From contig NZ_RCNS01000002.1 in NCBI RefSeq assembly GCF_009725995.1, positions 1,178,001 to 1,242,000 on the forward strand: a DNA stretch of 64,000 nt. Direction: 5' to 3'. The notes beneath the pieces were generated by a model that was not told the origin of the DNA, did no database searches, and worked only from the letters and a program-made list of their open reading frames with translations. The DNA is from Zobellia laminariae. Its GTDB lineage: Bacteria > Bacteroidota > Bacteroidia > Flavobacteriales > Flavobacteriaceae. Shown here piece after piece: positions 25,486 to 34,753 of the stretch (within the stretch, counting starts at the first letter, position 1; each line of letters starts with the position of its first letter). Made by a program: the position numbers and the translations under genes.

Positions 25486-25986
25486 CTAAACATTTTTTTC
25501 CCTTAACTTTTTTAGTTTTCTCTTAATTCTATTGTCACAATTGAGCTTAACAGTTACTCCGGAATTTTCTAGAAAAAACAACATTTTTGAAATTTCGATA
25601 AAATTATTGTCCAATAGCACATTGTATTTTTTTCCAGAATTGGTGTTGATTTTCATACTAGTCAACAGCTTACGCCCTTGTAAAAAATCGACTTCTCTTA
25701 TTTCTCCATAATTAATTTTCCTTCGACTATTTTTATCCAGTCCAAAAGGTTTGCTGATTTCAATAATATTTTCGTAGAGTATTAGCTCCCATGAAAACAT
25801 ACGTTGTAAAAAGTGGAAGACAAATACAACCAATGGGATTCCAATAAAAATAAACTTAATCACAAGAGGTACCTCCAATTCATAAGTAAATATTATAAAT
25901 CCAAATATAATAGCTGAAACAAAAACCAGTAACCCAATGGGAAACAATAAATTTTGCTTTACTATATGTTTTGGACTACTTTTCAA
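25486..25986 (-). CDS. Small membrane protein with a PH-like C-terminal region
   Basis: 166 aa from a TTG at 25986; no ATG is present upstream in frame. Two adjacent transmembrane segments (about residues 13-32 and 40-58) are followed by a soluble basic domain with ELILYENIIEISKPFGL and REVDFLQGRKLLTSMKINTNSGKKY, which resembles bacterial PH-like domains. I do not recognise a named family. It stands alone between the GNAT gene and the sorbosone-dehydrogenase-like gene. Confidence 0.65.
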   Translation of the reverse strand: MKSSPKHIVKQNLLFPIGLLVFVSAIIFGFIIFTYELEVPLVIKFIFIGIPLVVFVFHFLQRMFSWELILYENIIEISKPFGLDKNSRRKINYGEIREVDFLQGRKLLTSMKINTNSGKKYNVLLDNNFIEISKMLFFLENSGVTVKLNCDNRIKRKLKKLREKNV

Positions 25987-26042
25987 ATCAATTAGAATTG
26001 TTGAGCTATATTAGCACGTACAATAAAGTTTTAATTAACCAC

Positions 26043-27245
26043 CTACTCCACACTCACCACTTGGCTACTTCCATCATTATAGCTCACACGATAAATAGCA
26101 TCACCAAAATCATCAGAAATTAAAAGCGAGCCATCTTTAAGTAGCAATATATCTACAGGTCTTCCAAAAGCTTCTTGGCTTTCCTGATCTAACCAGCCTT
26201 CTATAAAAGTTTCATAAGACACAGCTTCATTATTTTCTATTTTCACCAAAGAAATTTTATACCCAGACTTTTTAGAACGGTTCCAAGATCCATGTTCCGC
26301 TATAAAGGCATACTGTTTATATTTTTCCGGAAACATATCTCCTGTGTAAAACTTCATTCCCAAGGGGGCCACATGCGCATCTAAGGTTTGAACAGGCGCT
26401 ACAAAATCCGAACAAGGACGTTGGCTACCAAATTCCGGGTCTGGAATGGTGCCACCATGGCAAAATGGAAAACCAAAATGCTGACCGGCTTCTGTTACTC
26501 GGTTCAACTCACAAGGAGGAATATCATCACCCATCATATCTCTACCGTTATCCGTAAAATACATTTCTTTCGTCTCTGGATGCCAATCAAAACCTACGGT
26601 ATTACGAACTCCCCTTGCATAAATCTCACGATTGCTTCCGTCTGGGTCCATACGGGAAATAGTAGCAAAACGCTCATCTACTGCGGTAGAATCGCAAATA
26701 TTACAAGGTGCGCCTACAGGTACATATAGTTTATCATCAGGACCAAAAGCAATGTATTTCCACCCATGGTGAAACGGCTCTGGAAAATCATCATATATTA
26801 CTGTTCGTTCTGGTACGCTATCTAAATTCGCCTCAATATTATCATATCTAAAAAGCTTGCTTACATCTGCCACATAAAGTGAACCATTTCTAAAAGCTAA
26901 ACCGTTTGGCGACTCTAATGTGGTATCAAGTTCAATTACTCTATCCGCTTTAAAATCTTTGTCACGATCCTGAATGGCGTAAATTTTCTTTTCATTTCTT
27001 GTTCCCACGAACAAAGTTCCATCGTCACCCATAGCCATGGAACGAGCGCCATCAACACTATCTGCAAAAACCTCAATTTTAAATCCGTTCGGTAATTTCA
27101 GTCCTTCAATGGGTAATTTAGATTCTGGTTCGTCATAAGTAACCATGGGTTCCTTTTCTTCAACCTTTTGCTTCTTTTCATTACAGGCGGTAAAACCCAC
27201 AAGCGTCATTGCAATCAAAAATGTCTTTAGTGTATAGTTTTTCAT
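26043..27245 (-). CDS. Sorbosone dehydrogenase-like PQQ beta-propeller lipoprotein
   Basis: 400 aa. Lipobox GFTAC gives Cys21. The body is the six-bladed GDH/sorbosone dehydrogenase propeller: GARSMAMGDDGTLFVGTR, FGPDDKLYVPVGAPCNICDS, RGVRNTVGFDWHPETKEMYFTDNGRD, and HFGFPFCHGG. Probably a PQQ-dependent sugar or aldose dehydrogenase in the periplasm. It follows the sugar isomerase gene after 12 bp, so the two likely form an operon for a sugar. Confidence 0.85.
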   Translation of the reverse strand: MKNYTLKTFLIAMTLVGFTACNEKKQKVEEKEPMVTYDEPESKLPIEGLKLPNGFKIEVFADSVDGARSMAMGDDGTLFVGTRNEKKIYAIQDRDKDFKADRVIELDTTLESPNGLAFRNGSLYVADVSKLFRYDNIEANLDSVPERTVIYDDFPEPFHHGWKYIAFGPDDKLYVPVGAPCNICDSTAVDERFATISRMDPDGSNREIYARGVRNTVGFDWHPETKEMYFTDNGRDMMGDDIPPCELNRVTEAGQHFGFPFCHGGTIPDPEFGSQRPCSDFVAPVQTLDAHVAPLGMKFYTGDMFPEKYKQYAFIAEHGSWNRSKKSGYKISLVKIENNEAVSYETFIEGWLDQESQEAFGRPVDILLLKDGSLLISDDFGDAIYRVSYNDGSSQVVSVE

Positions 27246-27257
27246 GTGTTTGTTTTG

Positions 27258-28151
27258 TTAGAGGTATTGTCTTAAATTTTTCTTGAAGAATTCTGCGCTA
27301 TCCGCTATACTTTTCATGGAATCCTGGGCAAAATTACTTCCTTGTTCTATATAATAATACTGCAAAGCATCTGTATCTATTTGAGAAAGCATTTCTGCAT
27401 AATCTATTGAACCGTTACCCAACTCCGTATAATCTCGGGTAACCTTATCCATATCTTTAATGTGCCACATGACGTAGCGCCCAGGCTGTTCCGTAATAAG
27501 TTCCTGTGGTGTTTTTTTTGAGGAGTGCATCACCCAATACATATCCATCTGTAATTTTACCAATTTGGGATCGGTTTCTTTTAGAATGATATCATAACCA
27601 ATTTGACCGTTATGGTCCGTAAATTCAAAATCATGATTGTGATATGCAAAACCAAGTCCAGCGGAATTTACATGCTCCGCCATCCAATTCAGTTTTTCGC
27701 TAAGCACTTTGTAATTTTCAATAGTCCGGAACTCAGGTGCTAACCAAGGCCAAGTAATATAAGGTTTGTTAAGAATACGAGCTCCTTCTATACAGGCATC
27801 CAAGTATTTTTTAAGCTCTTCATCTGGCTTGTCAAAATAAGACGAGAAATCATAATGACCACTGGTCGTCGTAAGATTAAGGTCATCTAAAATCAGTTTG
27901 AATTCTTTTGCCTTGTATCCGTAATATCCGATGTTCTCAGGGTCAAAACCATAAATTTCTAGGTCTTGATAACCCATTGCTTTGGCTTTTTTAAGGCTAC
28001 CCAATGGGTCTGCTTTCATGGCATCACGAATGGTAAAAAGTTGCAATCCCATTTTAAACTTTGGCTTCTTGTCTAAGGAAAAGCCCGTAACTGGCAATAG
28101 AGTTGCTGCCGAAGCCATACTACTCTGTTTTATAAAATCTCTTCTATGCAT
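27258..28151 (-). CDS. Sugar phosphate isomerase/epimerase, Tat-exported
   Basis: 297 aa from the ATG at 28151, giving MHRRDFIKQSSMASAATLLP, a twin-arginine signal; an ATG 7 codons upstream is less likely. The xylose-isomerase-like TIM barrel is seen in GYQDLEIYGF, YHNHDFEFT, KLQMDMYWVMHSS and HIKDMDKVTRDYTELGNGSIDY, with His and Glu metal ligands. Probably works on a free sugar or inositol-like substrate in the periplasm with the downstream dehydrogenase. Confidence 0.88.
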   Translation of the reverse strand: MHRRDFIKQSSMASAATLLPVTGFSLDKKPKFKMGLQLFTIRDAMKADPLGSLKKAKAMGYQDLEIYGFDPENIGYYGYKAKEFKLILDDLNLTTTSGHYDFSSYFDKPDEELKKYLDACIEGARILNKPYITWPWLAPEFRTIENYKVLSEKLNWMAEHVNSAGLGFAYHNHDFEFTDHNGQIGYDIILKETDPKLVKLQMDMYWVMHSSKKTPQELITEQPGRYVMWHIKDMDKVTRDYTELGNGSIDYAEMLSQIDTDALQYYYIEQGSNFAQDSMKSIADSAEFFKKNLRQYL

Positions 28152-28179
28152 ATATCCTAACGGAAGTTTCAAAATTGGA

Positions 28180-28211
28180 CAAAAAAAAGGGCTTGCTTAA
28201 AAGCAAACCCT
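28180..28211 (-). terminator. Terminator of the NAD(P)-binding protein gene
   Basis: On the minus strand a 9-bp stem with one mismatch (AGGGTTTGC / GCAAGCCCT) and a TTTTAA loop is followed by a run of T. It ends transcription of the gene at 28254-28883. Confidence 0.75.
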
Positions 28212-28253
28212 AATATATTACAATCTTTTGGTACGAACGAAAATATCTACAAT

Positions 28254-28883
28254 TTATGAAACTGAATCAATAGCCTCACCAATTAAAATTTCCCCTTCCA
28301 AAATCTCAAAAGTGGTATTTTTTACGGCATCATCATGCAAAGCGCGTACTAAAGTCTGGGCTACATCATCTCTACTGATAGAACCTGATTTCTCTAAACT
28401 AGATGCTGCTTTAATTTTCCCTGTTCCCTTATCATTCGTTAAAGAACCTGGACGCACTATGGCGTAGGTTAGATTACTATCTTTTAGATATACATCTGCA
28501 TTATGTTTGGCCTTCAAGTAATCCTTTAAGTCACTAGCCTGTTCTGGGTTGTCAGCTCCCATAGAGCTTAACATTACAAATTTCTTTAAATGACTAGCTT
28601 TTGCTGCATCTACCATTCTTTTGGCTCCTTCTTGATCTACTTCTTTAACTTTTTTTCCGCCAGAACCTGCTGCAAAAATTACTTTATCTATATTTTTTAC
28701 GGTGTGCGATATATCTTCTTCCAAATCACCCATAACTGTAGTGATATTATCTTTCTCAAATTGCTCTTTCTGAGATTCTTTACGAACCATTGCTATAGGA
28801 TTGAAATATTGAGATTGATTTAAAAGTGTTACTATTTTTTTTCCTGTGGTACCATTGGCACCAGCTACTAATACATTTTCCAT
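28254..28883 (-). CDS. NAD(P)-binding SDR-type (NmrA/YwnB-like) protein
   Basis: 209 aa with Rossmann motif LVAGANGTTGKKIV at the N terminus, VIFAAGSGGKK, and an atypical SDR active region with MLSSMGADNPEQ and YAIVRPGSLTNDKGTG. Such atypical SDRs often sense redox state or reduce small substrates. It has its own -7 element at 28905 and terminator at 28180. Confidence 0.85.
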   Translation of the reverse strand: MENVLVAGANGTTGKKIVTLLNQSQYFNPIAMVRKESQKEQFEKDNITTVMGDLEEDISHTVKNIDKVIFAAGSGGKKVKEVDQEGAKRMVDAAKASHLKKFVMLSSMGADNPEQASDLKDYLKAKHNADVYLKDSNLTYAIVRPGSLTNDKGTGKIKAASSLEKSGSISRDDVAQTLVRALHDDAVKNTTFEILEGEILIGEAIDSVS

Positions 28884-28904
28884 TTCATCATTTTTTAGTT
28901 ACAA

Positions 28905-28912
28905 CAAATTTA
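28905..28912 (-). promoter_or_regulatory. -7 promoter element (TAAATTTG)
   Basis: Exact TAnnTTTG match on the minus strand 22 bp before the ATG at 28883. Confidence 0.55.
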
Positions 28913-29004
28913 GATGATTGCCCCTTTATAACTTGATGCAGAATGATTCATTTTTGACTCAGAAGCATTGTTGGTGAATGCAAACCCTATCCAAGGTATT
29001 GACT

Positions 29005-29012
29005 TACCTTTG
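29005..29012 (+). promoter_or_regulatory. -7 promoter element (TACCTTTG)
   Basis: Exact TAnnTTTG match 19 bp before the RluE-type gene start at 29031. Confidence 0.55.
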
Positions 29013-29030
29013 TGTCATAATTTTTTTTGA

Positions 29031-29624
29031 ATGGCCCATCAACATTTTAAAATATACAAACCCTTTGGATTCATAAGTCAAATGGGTTCCAATAACCTAA
29101 AGGAAAAACGGTCCAAGCGTTTTATAAGTGAGCTACATCCTTTTGATGATGACGTAATGGCCATAGGACGATTAGATTTAAAGTCTGAAGGGCTCCTTTT
29201 AATGACTACCGATGGAAAACTAAGCGACACCATTAACCGCTCGGGAATTGAAAAAGAATATTACGCCCAATTGGATGGTGTCATTACCCCCGAAGCCATT
29301 GAAAAATTACAAAAAGGAGTTGAAATTGGTTTTGAAGGAAAAAAGTATATGACCAAACCTTGCCAAGCTAAACTTATGAAGGAAGAACCGGATTTTCCGG
29401 AACCCCATCATTTACTTCGCGTAGGTACTCATAGGCCAAACTCTTGGTTGTCGGTTACTTTAACAGAAGGGAAGTTTAGACAAGTGCGCAAAATGACGGC
29501 CGTTGTAGGTTTCCCTACATTACGTTTGGTACGGGTTAGAATAGGATCGATAACACTTCAAGGAATGAATCCGTCTGACGTGATTGATTACCCGAATTTA
29601 CCTACAGAATTGAATTTGGATTAA
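29031..29624 (+). CDS. rluE: 23S rRNA pseudouridine synthase, RluE-like (RsuA family)
   Basis: 197 aa. KPFGFISQMGSN matches the family start, and the catalytic Asp is in GRLDLKSEGLLLMTTDG near residues 46-62. KVGEIG-like C-terminal stretch reads EGKFRQVRKMTAVVGFPTLRLVRVRIG. There is no S4 domain, as in RluE. Expected to make pseudouridine at position 2457 (E. coli numbering) of 23S rRNA. Confidence 0.9.
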   Translation: MAHQHFKIYKPFGFISQMGSNNLKEKRSKRFISELHPFDDDVMAIGRLDLKSEGLLLMTTDGKLSDTINRSGIEKEYYAQLDGVITPEAIEKLQKGVEIGFEGKKYMTKPCQAKLMKEEPDFPEPHHLLRVGTHRPNSWLSVTLTEGKFRQVRKMTAVVGFPTLRLVRVRIGSITLQGMNPSDVIDYPNLPTELNLD

Positions 29625-29639
29625 TTTAGTAAACTGAAT

Positions 29640-30323
29640 TTACTCTGTTAGCTTACTAATAGGAAGAAGCTCTACTTTACGAAACTCTACTTCCGAGCCT
29701 TCGGCCTGTAATGCAATTTGCCCGGTTTGCGCTGTAGCATCATAACCATGATTTACTAAGTCACCGTTTACCCAAACTTTTATTTCATTCTTTAGACACT
29801 CAATAACCATATGGTTCCACTCACCTAAAGGTTTTTCAGAGTCGTCGGTCAGATTTAGGATTCTACGTTTTTTGCCTTCGGTAATACCCCATTCCTCTTT
29901 AGGTCCGCGGCGTTCTACCATATCATCTACGGTAATATCCTCAACAATGCACCAAAAATCTCCTGCGTTTTCATGCATCATTTGAACTTCAATAGATTTT
30001 GGAAACATTTTGTAAAGGGAGCGTGGTGTAGAAGCAAAAACCAAAACACCACAATTACCGGGCTCGCCGGCAAAACGGTATTCTACATCCAAACGAAAGT
30101 CTTCGTAGGAGGCATCTGTAATAATATGGCCTGCTGGTGTGCCTAAGCTAACCAACATGCCATTTCTTATAATAAAGGGATTTCTTGCATCTGTACTGTC
30201 CATTGCCGGAACATCTATATGCCAACCGTTAAGGTCTTTGCCATTAAACAGGCTTTTGGCCGTTGGCTTACATGAGCATAGGGCGATAAATGCCACTGAA
30301 AAAACTAAAATGAATTTTTTCAT
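29640..30323 (-). CDS. DUF1080 (3-keto-disaccharide hydrolase-like) lipoprotein
   Basis: 227 aa, lipobox ALCSC. Concanavalin-like DUF1080 domain with SLFNGKDLNGWHID, DFRLDVEYRF, GNCGVLVFA, EVQMMHEN and WNHMVIEC. In Bacteroidota such proteins cleave 3-keto-glycosides on the cell surface. It converges with the pseudouridine synthase gene, 15 bp apart, and sits downstream of the cold-shock-domain gene. Confidence 0.87.
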   Translation of the reverse strand: MKKFILVFSVAFIALCSCKPTAKSLFNGKDLNGWHIDVPAMDSTDARNPFIIRNGMLVSLGTPAGHIITDASYEDFRLDVEYRFAGEPGNCGVLVFASTPRSLYKMFPKSIEVQMMHENAGDFWCIVEDITVDDMVERRGPKEEWGITEGKKRRILNLTDDSEKPLGEWNHMVIECLKNEIKVWVNGDLVNHGYDATAQTGQIALQAEGSEVEFRKVELLPISKLTE

Positions 30324-30397
30324 AGATAAAGAAAACGGACAAATGCTATGTCCTATTTAATTTGATACAATTCGAAAATTAAATAGCAGTAGTCTTG

Positions 30398-30853
30398 CTA
30401 TATTTTCTTAACACGAACGGCATTCATGCCCTTCATACCTTTTTCTAGCTCAAAAGAAACTTTATCGTTCTCGTTAATTTCATCGATAAGGCCACTTACG
30501 TGTACAAAGTATTTTTCTTGATTCTCAGAATCGATAATAAAACCGAAACCTTTAGAGAAATCAAAATAAGACACTTTACCGTTACGAACTGGATCAAACT
30601 CTTCTTGGTCTCCCTCTTCTCTTTTTGGAATACCTAAAACAATATCTTCAGCATCTACCTGAACCTTTTGTGATGGATCTGGCGGAGTATCTACTAGGTT
30701 ACCGTTAAAGTCAACATATGCGAAAGGAATCCCTTCGTCATTCTCTTTTGAAGCGACTTTACGTGCATTTTTTTTCTTCTGTTTCTCTTCACGTTTTTTC
30801 AAACGTTTCTTCTCTTTTTCAGTCTTATTATAGGTTTGCTGCGATTTAGCCAT
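30398..30853 (-). CDS. Cold-shock-domain protein with basic N-terminal extension
   Basis: 151 aa. Residues 1-40 are a Lys/Glu-rich, charged helix; a linker follows; residues ~88-151 are a cold-shock domain with GKVSYFDFSKGFGFI (RNP1) and YFVHVSGL (RNP2). Single-stranded RNA or DNA binding is expected. This N-terminal extension is common in Bacteroidota members. Confidence 0.88.
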   Translation of the reverse strand: MAKSQQTYNKTEKEKKRLKKREEKQKKKNARKVASKENDEGIPFAYVDFNGNLVDTPPDPSQKVQVDAEDIVLGIPKREEGDQEEFDPVRNGKVSYFDFSKGFGFIIDSENQEKYFVHVSGLIDEINENDKVSFELEKGMKGMNAVRVKKI

Positions 30854-31263
30854 GCGCTATTTTTCTTGTTTTAAAATTAGGAGGATAAGGTAAGAAATTA
30901 TTTTGTTTTTATTTGCATTTTAAACGCGAGAAATTACAGAAATACAGAAGGTTAGGATAAATCCATTTTTTACACATAAAAATATAACTATCAACGTTTT
31001 ATAAGGATTAACATAAAGGAAATACCACAAGGTTTAACTCCTTTTTACTGAGTAATTCCGTATCTTCTTTAAATTACGAGCTGAAAGATGTCATATTTTG
31101 AAAATGAAATATATAAATCTGCACGTTGATTAGTCCTCAAAAGCTATTTATATGTTCTTATAACTTTCATTTTTTTGATTGGTATAAATAACTTTAATCA
31201 CCTTTATTACTATCTTTCGCCCGAGCCATATCGTTCTCCTGCAGGCGAATAAAACTTTATATT
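30854..31263. other. 410-bp intergenic region
   Basis: Divergent gap between the cold-shock-domain gene and the cytochrome gene. No ORF of note. TATCTTTC at 31211-31218 is one base off the -7 consensus and could drive the cytochrome gene. No stable hairpin seen. Confidence 0.5.
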
Positions 31264-32730
31264 TTGAAAAAACACTTAAACATTCTTGCATTAATTGGCC
31301 TATTATTTTTAGGCTATGCTTGTTCTAGTGATAGCACCGAATATGAATCTGTACCCAATCCGGATGAAGAAACTCCTACTCCACAGCCAGAACTAGAACC
31401 TGACGAAATTATAGAGGTTAATGCCATACCAGCATCTCCTCAAAGACTTGGTGATGCCGAGAAAGGATACGAATTTCTGATTACCGGAAACTATATGAGT
31501 TCCGGCGTGCCTTACGATGCGTTTGTACAAGGTTCCGGAGAGGACAACACAAACCTATTACAACGTACTGGAGACAATGCCAATATTGCCTATGAATATA
31601 CCGCGGTTAATGCCGCAAATGGTGTTAGAATCGTATCTCCCAATTGCATGTCTTGCCATGCAAGCTTTATAAACGATGAGTTTGTAGTAGGGTTAGGCAA
31701 TCACGCAGCAGATTTCACTATAAATAGAGCAGACAACATTGGTTTGGTCAGTGCAGGTGTTTCTTTGCTTTACGGCGGACAAGAAAGTGATGAATGGGAA
31801 GCTTATGATCAGTTTAGAAAAAGTATAGAAGCCATTGGCCCTAAAACACTTACCGAAACCAGAGGTGCTAATCCTGCTGACAAAATCACAAGAGTTTTAG
31901 CCGCTCACAGAGACAAGAATACGCTAGAATGGACGGACTCACCTTATGTAAATGTAAGTAATGAAGTTATTCCTACAGATGTACCTGCATGGTGGTTGCT
32001 GAAGAAGAAAAATGCTTTGTTTTATCATGGAATAGGGCGTAAAGATTTTTGTAAATCGTTCATAGGTTCTGCCCTATTAACTTTGGACGACCAAACAAAA
32101 GCCGAAGAATTAGACCCTAAAATGCCGGACGTACTTGCTTATATCTATAGCTTAGAAGCGCCTGCCTATCCTTTTGAAATTGATACCGATTTAGCAGCTG
32201 AAGGCAAACCTGTTTTTGAAGAGAATTGTGTGAAATGTCATGGTTCTTATGGCGAGAATGAAGAATATCCAAACCTTCTTGTAGCACTTAAAACTATTGG
32301 TACGGATGCTGCGCTTTCGGACCTTTACACAACACCATCTGATGTTAACGATTATTTTCTAGACTGGTTTAATACCGGCTGGTTCGGAACAGGACCCGCT
32401 GGTTTAGAATTCAATGCCGAAGGTGGATATATCGCTCCTCCTCTAGATGGTGTATGGGCAACTGCACCTTACTTTCATAATGGCTCGGTGGCAACTATAG
32501 CCGAAGTGTTGGATAGCTCAAAACGACCCACATACTGGAGCAGAAGCTTTAACAGTACCGATTATGACAAAGAAAATTTAGGCTGGAATTATACCGAAGA
32601 AGTTTCCAAAATAGATAAAGAAACCTATGATACCACCTTAAAGGGATATGGAAACGGTGGACATACTTTTGGTGATAAATTAACAGACCAACAACGCCTA
32701 GCTTTACTAGAGTATGTAAAAACATTATAA
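31264..32730 (+). CDS. Di-heme c-type cytochrome lipoprotein
   Basis: 488 aa from a TTG start at 31264, chosen because a complete lipoprotein signal (KKHLNILALIGLLFLGYAC) begins there and no ATG precedes it. Two heme-binding sites CMSCH (about residue 130) and CVKCH (about residue 325) are present. APPLDGVWATAPYFHNGSVATI near the C terminus resembles di-heme cytochrome c peroxidase/RoxA-type oxygenases. Probable periplasmic electron-transfer or oxygenase enzyme anchored to a membrane. It has a bidirectional terminator after its stop. Confidence 0.85.
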   Translation: MKKHLNILALIGLLFLGYACSSDSTEYESVPNPDEETPTPQPELEPDEIIEVNAIPASPQRLGDAEKGYEFLITGNYMSSGVPYDAFVQGSGEDNTNLLQRTGDNANIAYEYTAVNAANGVRIVSPNCMSCHASFINDEFVVGLGNHAADFTINRADNIGLVSAGVSLLYGGQESDEWEAYDQFRKSIEAIGPKTLTETRGANPADKITRVLAAHRDKNTLEWTDSPYVNVSNEVIPTDVPAWWLLKKKNALFYHGIGRKDFCKSFIGSALLTLDDQTKAEELDPKMPDVLAYIYSLEAPAYPFEIDTDLAAEGKPVFEENCVKCHGSYGENEEYPNLLVALKTIGTDAALSDLYTTPSDVNDYFLDWFNTGWFGTGPAGLEFNAEGGYIAPPLDGVWATAPYFHNGSVATIAEVLDSSKRPTYWSRSFNSTDYDKENLGWNYTEEVSKIDKETYDTTLKGYGNGGHTFGDKLTDQQRLALLEYVKTL

Positions 32731-32752
32731 TGTTTTTCACTTAAATAAAATC

Positions 32753-32795
32753 AAAAAAAAAGCCCTTATATTCTTTAGGATAAGGGCTTTTTTTT
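32753..32795. terminator. Bidirectional intrinsic terminator
   Basis: Stem AAGCCCTTAT / ATAAGGGCTT with A-run on one side and T-run on the other, between the convergent cytochrome and lipoprotein genes. Confidence 0.92.
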
Positions 32796-32810
32796 AGATT
32801 AAAAATTTCT

Positions 32811-33650
32811 CTATTCTTTTTTAAGTGAAATAACTTCTTTAGTGCCATCAGGATAAATTAGATCCGCAATATCATCACAAGAACCATCACCAAAATCAAC
32901 ATCTACTGTTAATCCGTTTTTAGAAAGTTCCATTAGGCCTTTTCCTATATAATCGCAAGATGACTCTGCTTTTAACACATTTGCAATGTCAATGTTATAA
33001 GTATCATCATCAGAAGTTACCGTCCATTCACCGTTCATTTGTAAAACAAAACCTTCACCAGAATCCGGTGAAACAAATCTATAGTTCTTTTCTCCTTCTT
33101 CAGAAAGTTCACGACCATCCTCCAAAACTACATCCATATCCACACCTACATCAAGAACTAAATCATATCCGTTTATAGACTCCTCAACAGAGATTCCTAC
33201 TGACCTTTCCCCATTCAGTTTAATTCCACGAACAGAAAAATTACTATAGGATACCGTGTAATCATGAGAATCTTCTTCACCACCGTACACAACCTCTATT
33301 GACCCGTTCATTAAATAATCATTGGCTGCTGATGTACAGTTATCAAAAGTTGCGGAAAACCCTTTTTCCGTATAAACTGCCGTATAGCATGTTTCATCTT
33401 TTCCAGAATTTGCTGAATTCCGATCGCTGTAAATTCCACTAATCATACCATCTGCAGCACTAGACATATCATCCAAATCAAAAATAGCAGCTAACTCTGT
33501 CTGTTCAACTACTAATTTTTGTTCTTGCTCCTCTTCTTGTTCTTGACCCATATCCAAAATTTCATCGACATCATCGGAACAACTAAAAGCTAACAGCGAA
33601 AATGCACCAACAAAAACGTAAGGTCTAATAAGTTTAAAATAGGAAGTCAT
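32811..33650 (-). CDS. Lipoprotein of unknown function
   Basis: 279 aa with lipobox LLAFSC (Cys24), then an acidic EQEEEQEQ linker. The remainder is beta-rich with repeated Gly/Asp turns (TCYTAVYTEKGFSATFDNC, DYTVSYSNFSVRGIKLNGERSVG). Four Cys residues in the mature part could form disulfides. Not recognised. Divergent from the GntR gene at 33852. Confidence 0.65.
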   Translation of the reverse strand: MTSYFKLIRPYVFVGAFSLLAFSCSDDVDEILDMGQEQEEEQEQKLVVEQTELAAIFDLDDMSSAADGMISGIYSDRNSANSGKDETCYTAVYTEKGFSATFDNCTSAANDYLMNGSIEVVYGGEEDSHDYTVSYSNFSVRGIKLNGERSVGISVEESINGYDLVLDVGVDMDVVLEDGRELSEEGEKNYRFVSPDSGEGFVLQMNGEWTVTSDDDTYNIDIANVLKAESSCDYIGKGLMELSKNGLTVDVDFGDGSCDDIADLIYPDGTKEVISLKKE

Positions 33651-33823
33651 ATTTAAGATTTAAGGTTATCGTGCAAAAACGGAGAATGGTGCAGTATATT
33701 ATAGTTCAGGAGGTTATTTGGATGAACGGCAACAAAACCTATACAGATGGTAAAATTTTAATCTATGATTTCCTATAATTCCTTCTAAACTTAAAGAAAA
33801 TAATTAATTAAAAGAACTGAAAA

Positions 33824-33835
33824 ATCGTATACGAT
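33824..33835. promoter_or_regulatory. Palindromic operator-like site upstream of GntR
   Basis: ATCGTATACGAT is a perfect 12-bp palindrome 17 bp before the GntR ATG. GTATAC-centred palindromes are typical of FadR/FCD-type GntR operators, so autoregulation is likely. TATATTTA at 33838-33845 resembles a -7 element and would be partly covered. Confidence 0.55.
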
Positions 33836-33851
33836 ACCATATATTTACCAT

Positions 33852-34484
33852 ATGGGAATGAGTATTATACTACGTGATAAAGTACGAGAGCATCTTTTAA
33901 GACAAATGCAAAAAGGTGATTTACAACCCGGACAAGGCATTAATCTTGCTGCATTGTCTAGAAAGCTAAAAGTAAGCGTAACTCCTATTCGGGAGGCTTT
34001 AACTCAGCTACAGCAATCCCACATTATACGAGCTATTCCCAACCGTGGCTTTGTAATTGCAGCCGTTAATCCAGACGAGGCCAAAAACCTTTACGAGCTT
34101 GTTGCCCATTTAGAAGTTCTGGCCCTAGAGGAATCTACGTTTAACGAATCTTCAATCTCCAAACTAAAAAAACAAAGAGACCTCATTGCAAATGCCGAAG
34201 ATGCTTTGGAACGCGTGAATGCCTATATGGAGTTCCATAGATTACTAACCTGTAATTACAAGAACCCCGTGTTCCAACAAATACTTAAAGATTTAAAAAC
34301 TAGGGTTTTCTTCTATGAACGTGCTTTTATGTCCAACGATTCCTTTCATTACAACTCCAATGATCAGCATGATGCTATAATTTCCGCTATTGAGGATGAT
34401 AATATTCCTTCTGCCGCATTAGTTTTAAAAATGAATTTAATGTTGGTAAAAAGCTATATAGAAAAGCAACTTGTAGTATTATAG
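33852..34484 (+). CDS. GntR family regulator with FCD domain
   Basis: 210 aa (an ATG two codons later is equally possible). Winged HTH at residues ~8-70 (LNLAALSRKLKVSVTPIREALTQLQQ-like; NRGFVIAAV wing) and a C-terminal FCD domain (about residues 80-205) with ELVAHLEVLALEES, FHRLLTCNYKNPVFQQIL and HDAIISAIEDDN. The FCD fold usually binds a metal plus an organic acid. The regulated genes are not obvious; neither neighbour is a metabolic operon. Confidence 0.92.
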   Translation: MGMSIILRDKVREHLLRQMQKGDLQPGQGINLAALSRKLKVSVTPIREALTQLQQSHIIRAIPNRGFVIAAVNPDEAKNLYELVAHLEVLALEESTFNESSISKLKKQRDLIANAEDALERVNAYMEFHRLLTCNYKNPVFQQILKDLKTRVFFYERAFMSNDSFHYNSNDQHDAIISAIEDDNIPSAALVLKMNLMLVKSYIEKQLVVL

Positions 34485-34664
34485 ATTCATCAACAAAAAT
34501 CTTAATTCCCGTCTTTTAATTAGGCATTTTGACTTAATTACAAAATTATCTTCAGCCTTTTTAAGTAAACCATTGAAGACTTATATGTTGTTCATTATCA
34601 ATACATAGGTCAACAAATCACAAAGTTTTTGTAAAGTCATATCTGAATTCAAATTACAGATTTA

Positions 34665-34672
34665 CATTTGAA
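34665..34672 (+). promoter_or_regulatory. -7 promoter element (TACATTTG) of the small ORF
   Basis: Exact TAnnTTTG match 82 bp upstream of the 47-codon ORF at 34754. No other plus-strand gene follows before the convergent dehalogenase gene, so this element supports transcription of the small ORF. Confidence 0.5.
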
Positions 34673-34753
34673 CTGTATTTCGACTAAAAACCGAAAAGAC
34701 AAACAACAATTTAAAATTAAAGGCGTTTTAACGATACCTAAAAACAAAAAGAC

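Noticed and set aside
33722..33778. 18-codon frame preceded by AGGAGG with 8-nt spacing
   Set aside because: A perfect Shine-Dalgarno match is not good evidence in Bacteroidota, where such sites are rarely used; the peptide is very short and has no other support.
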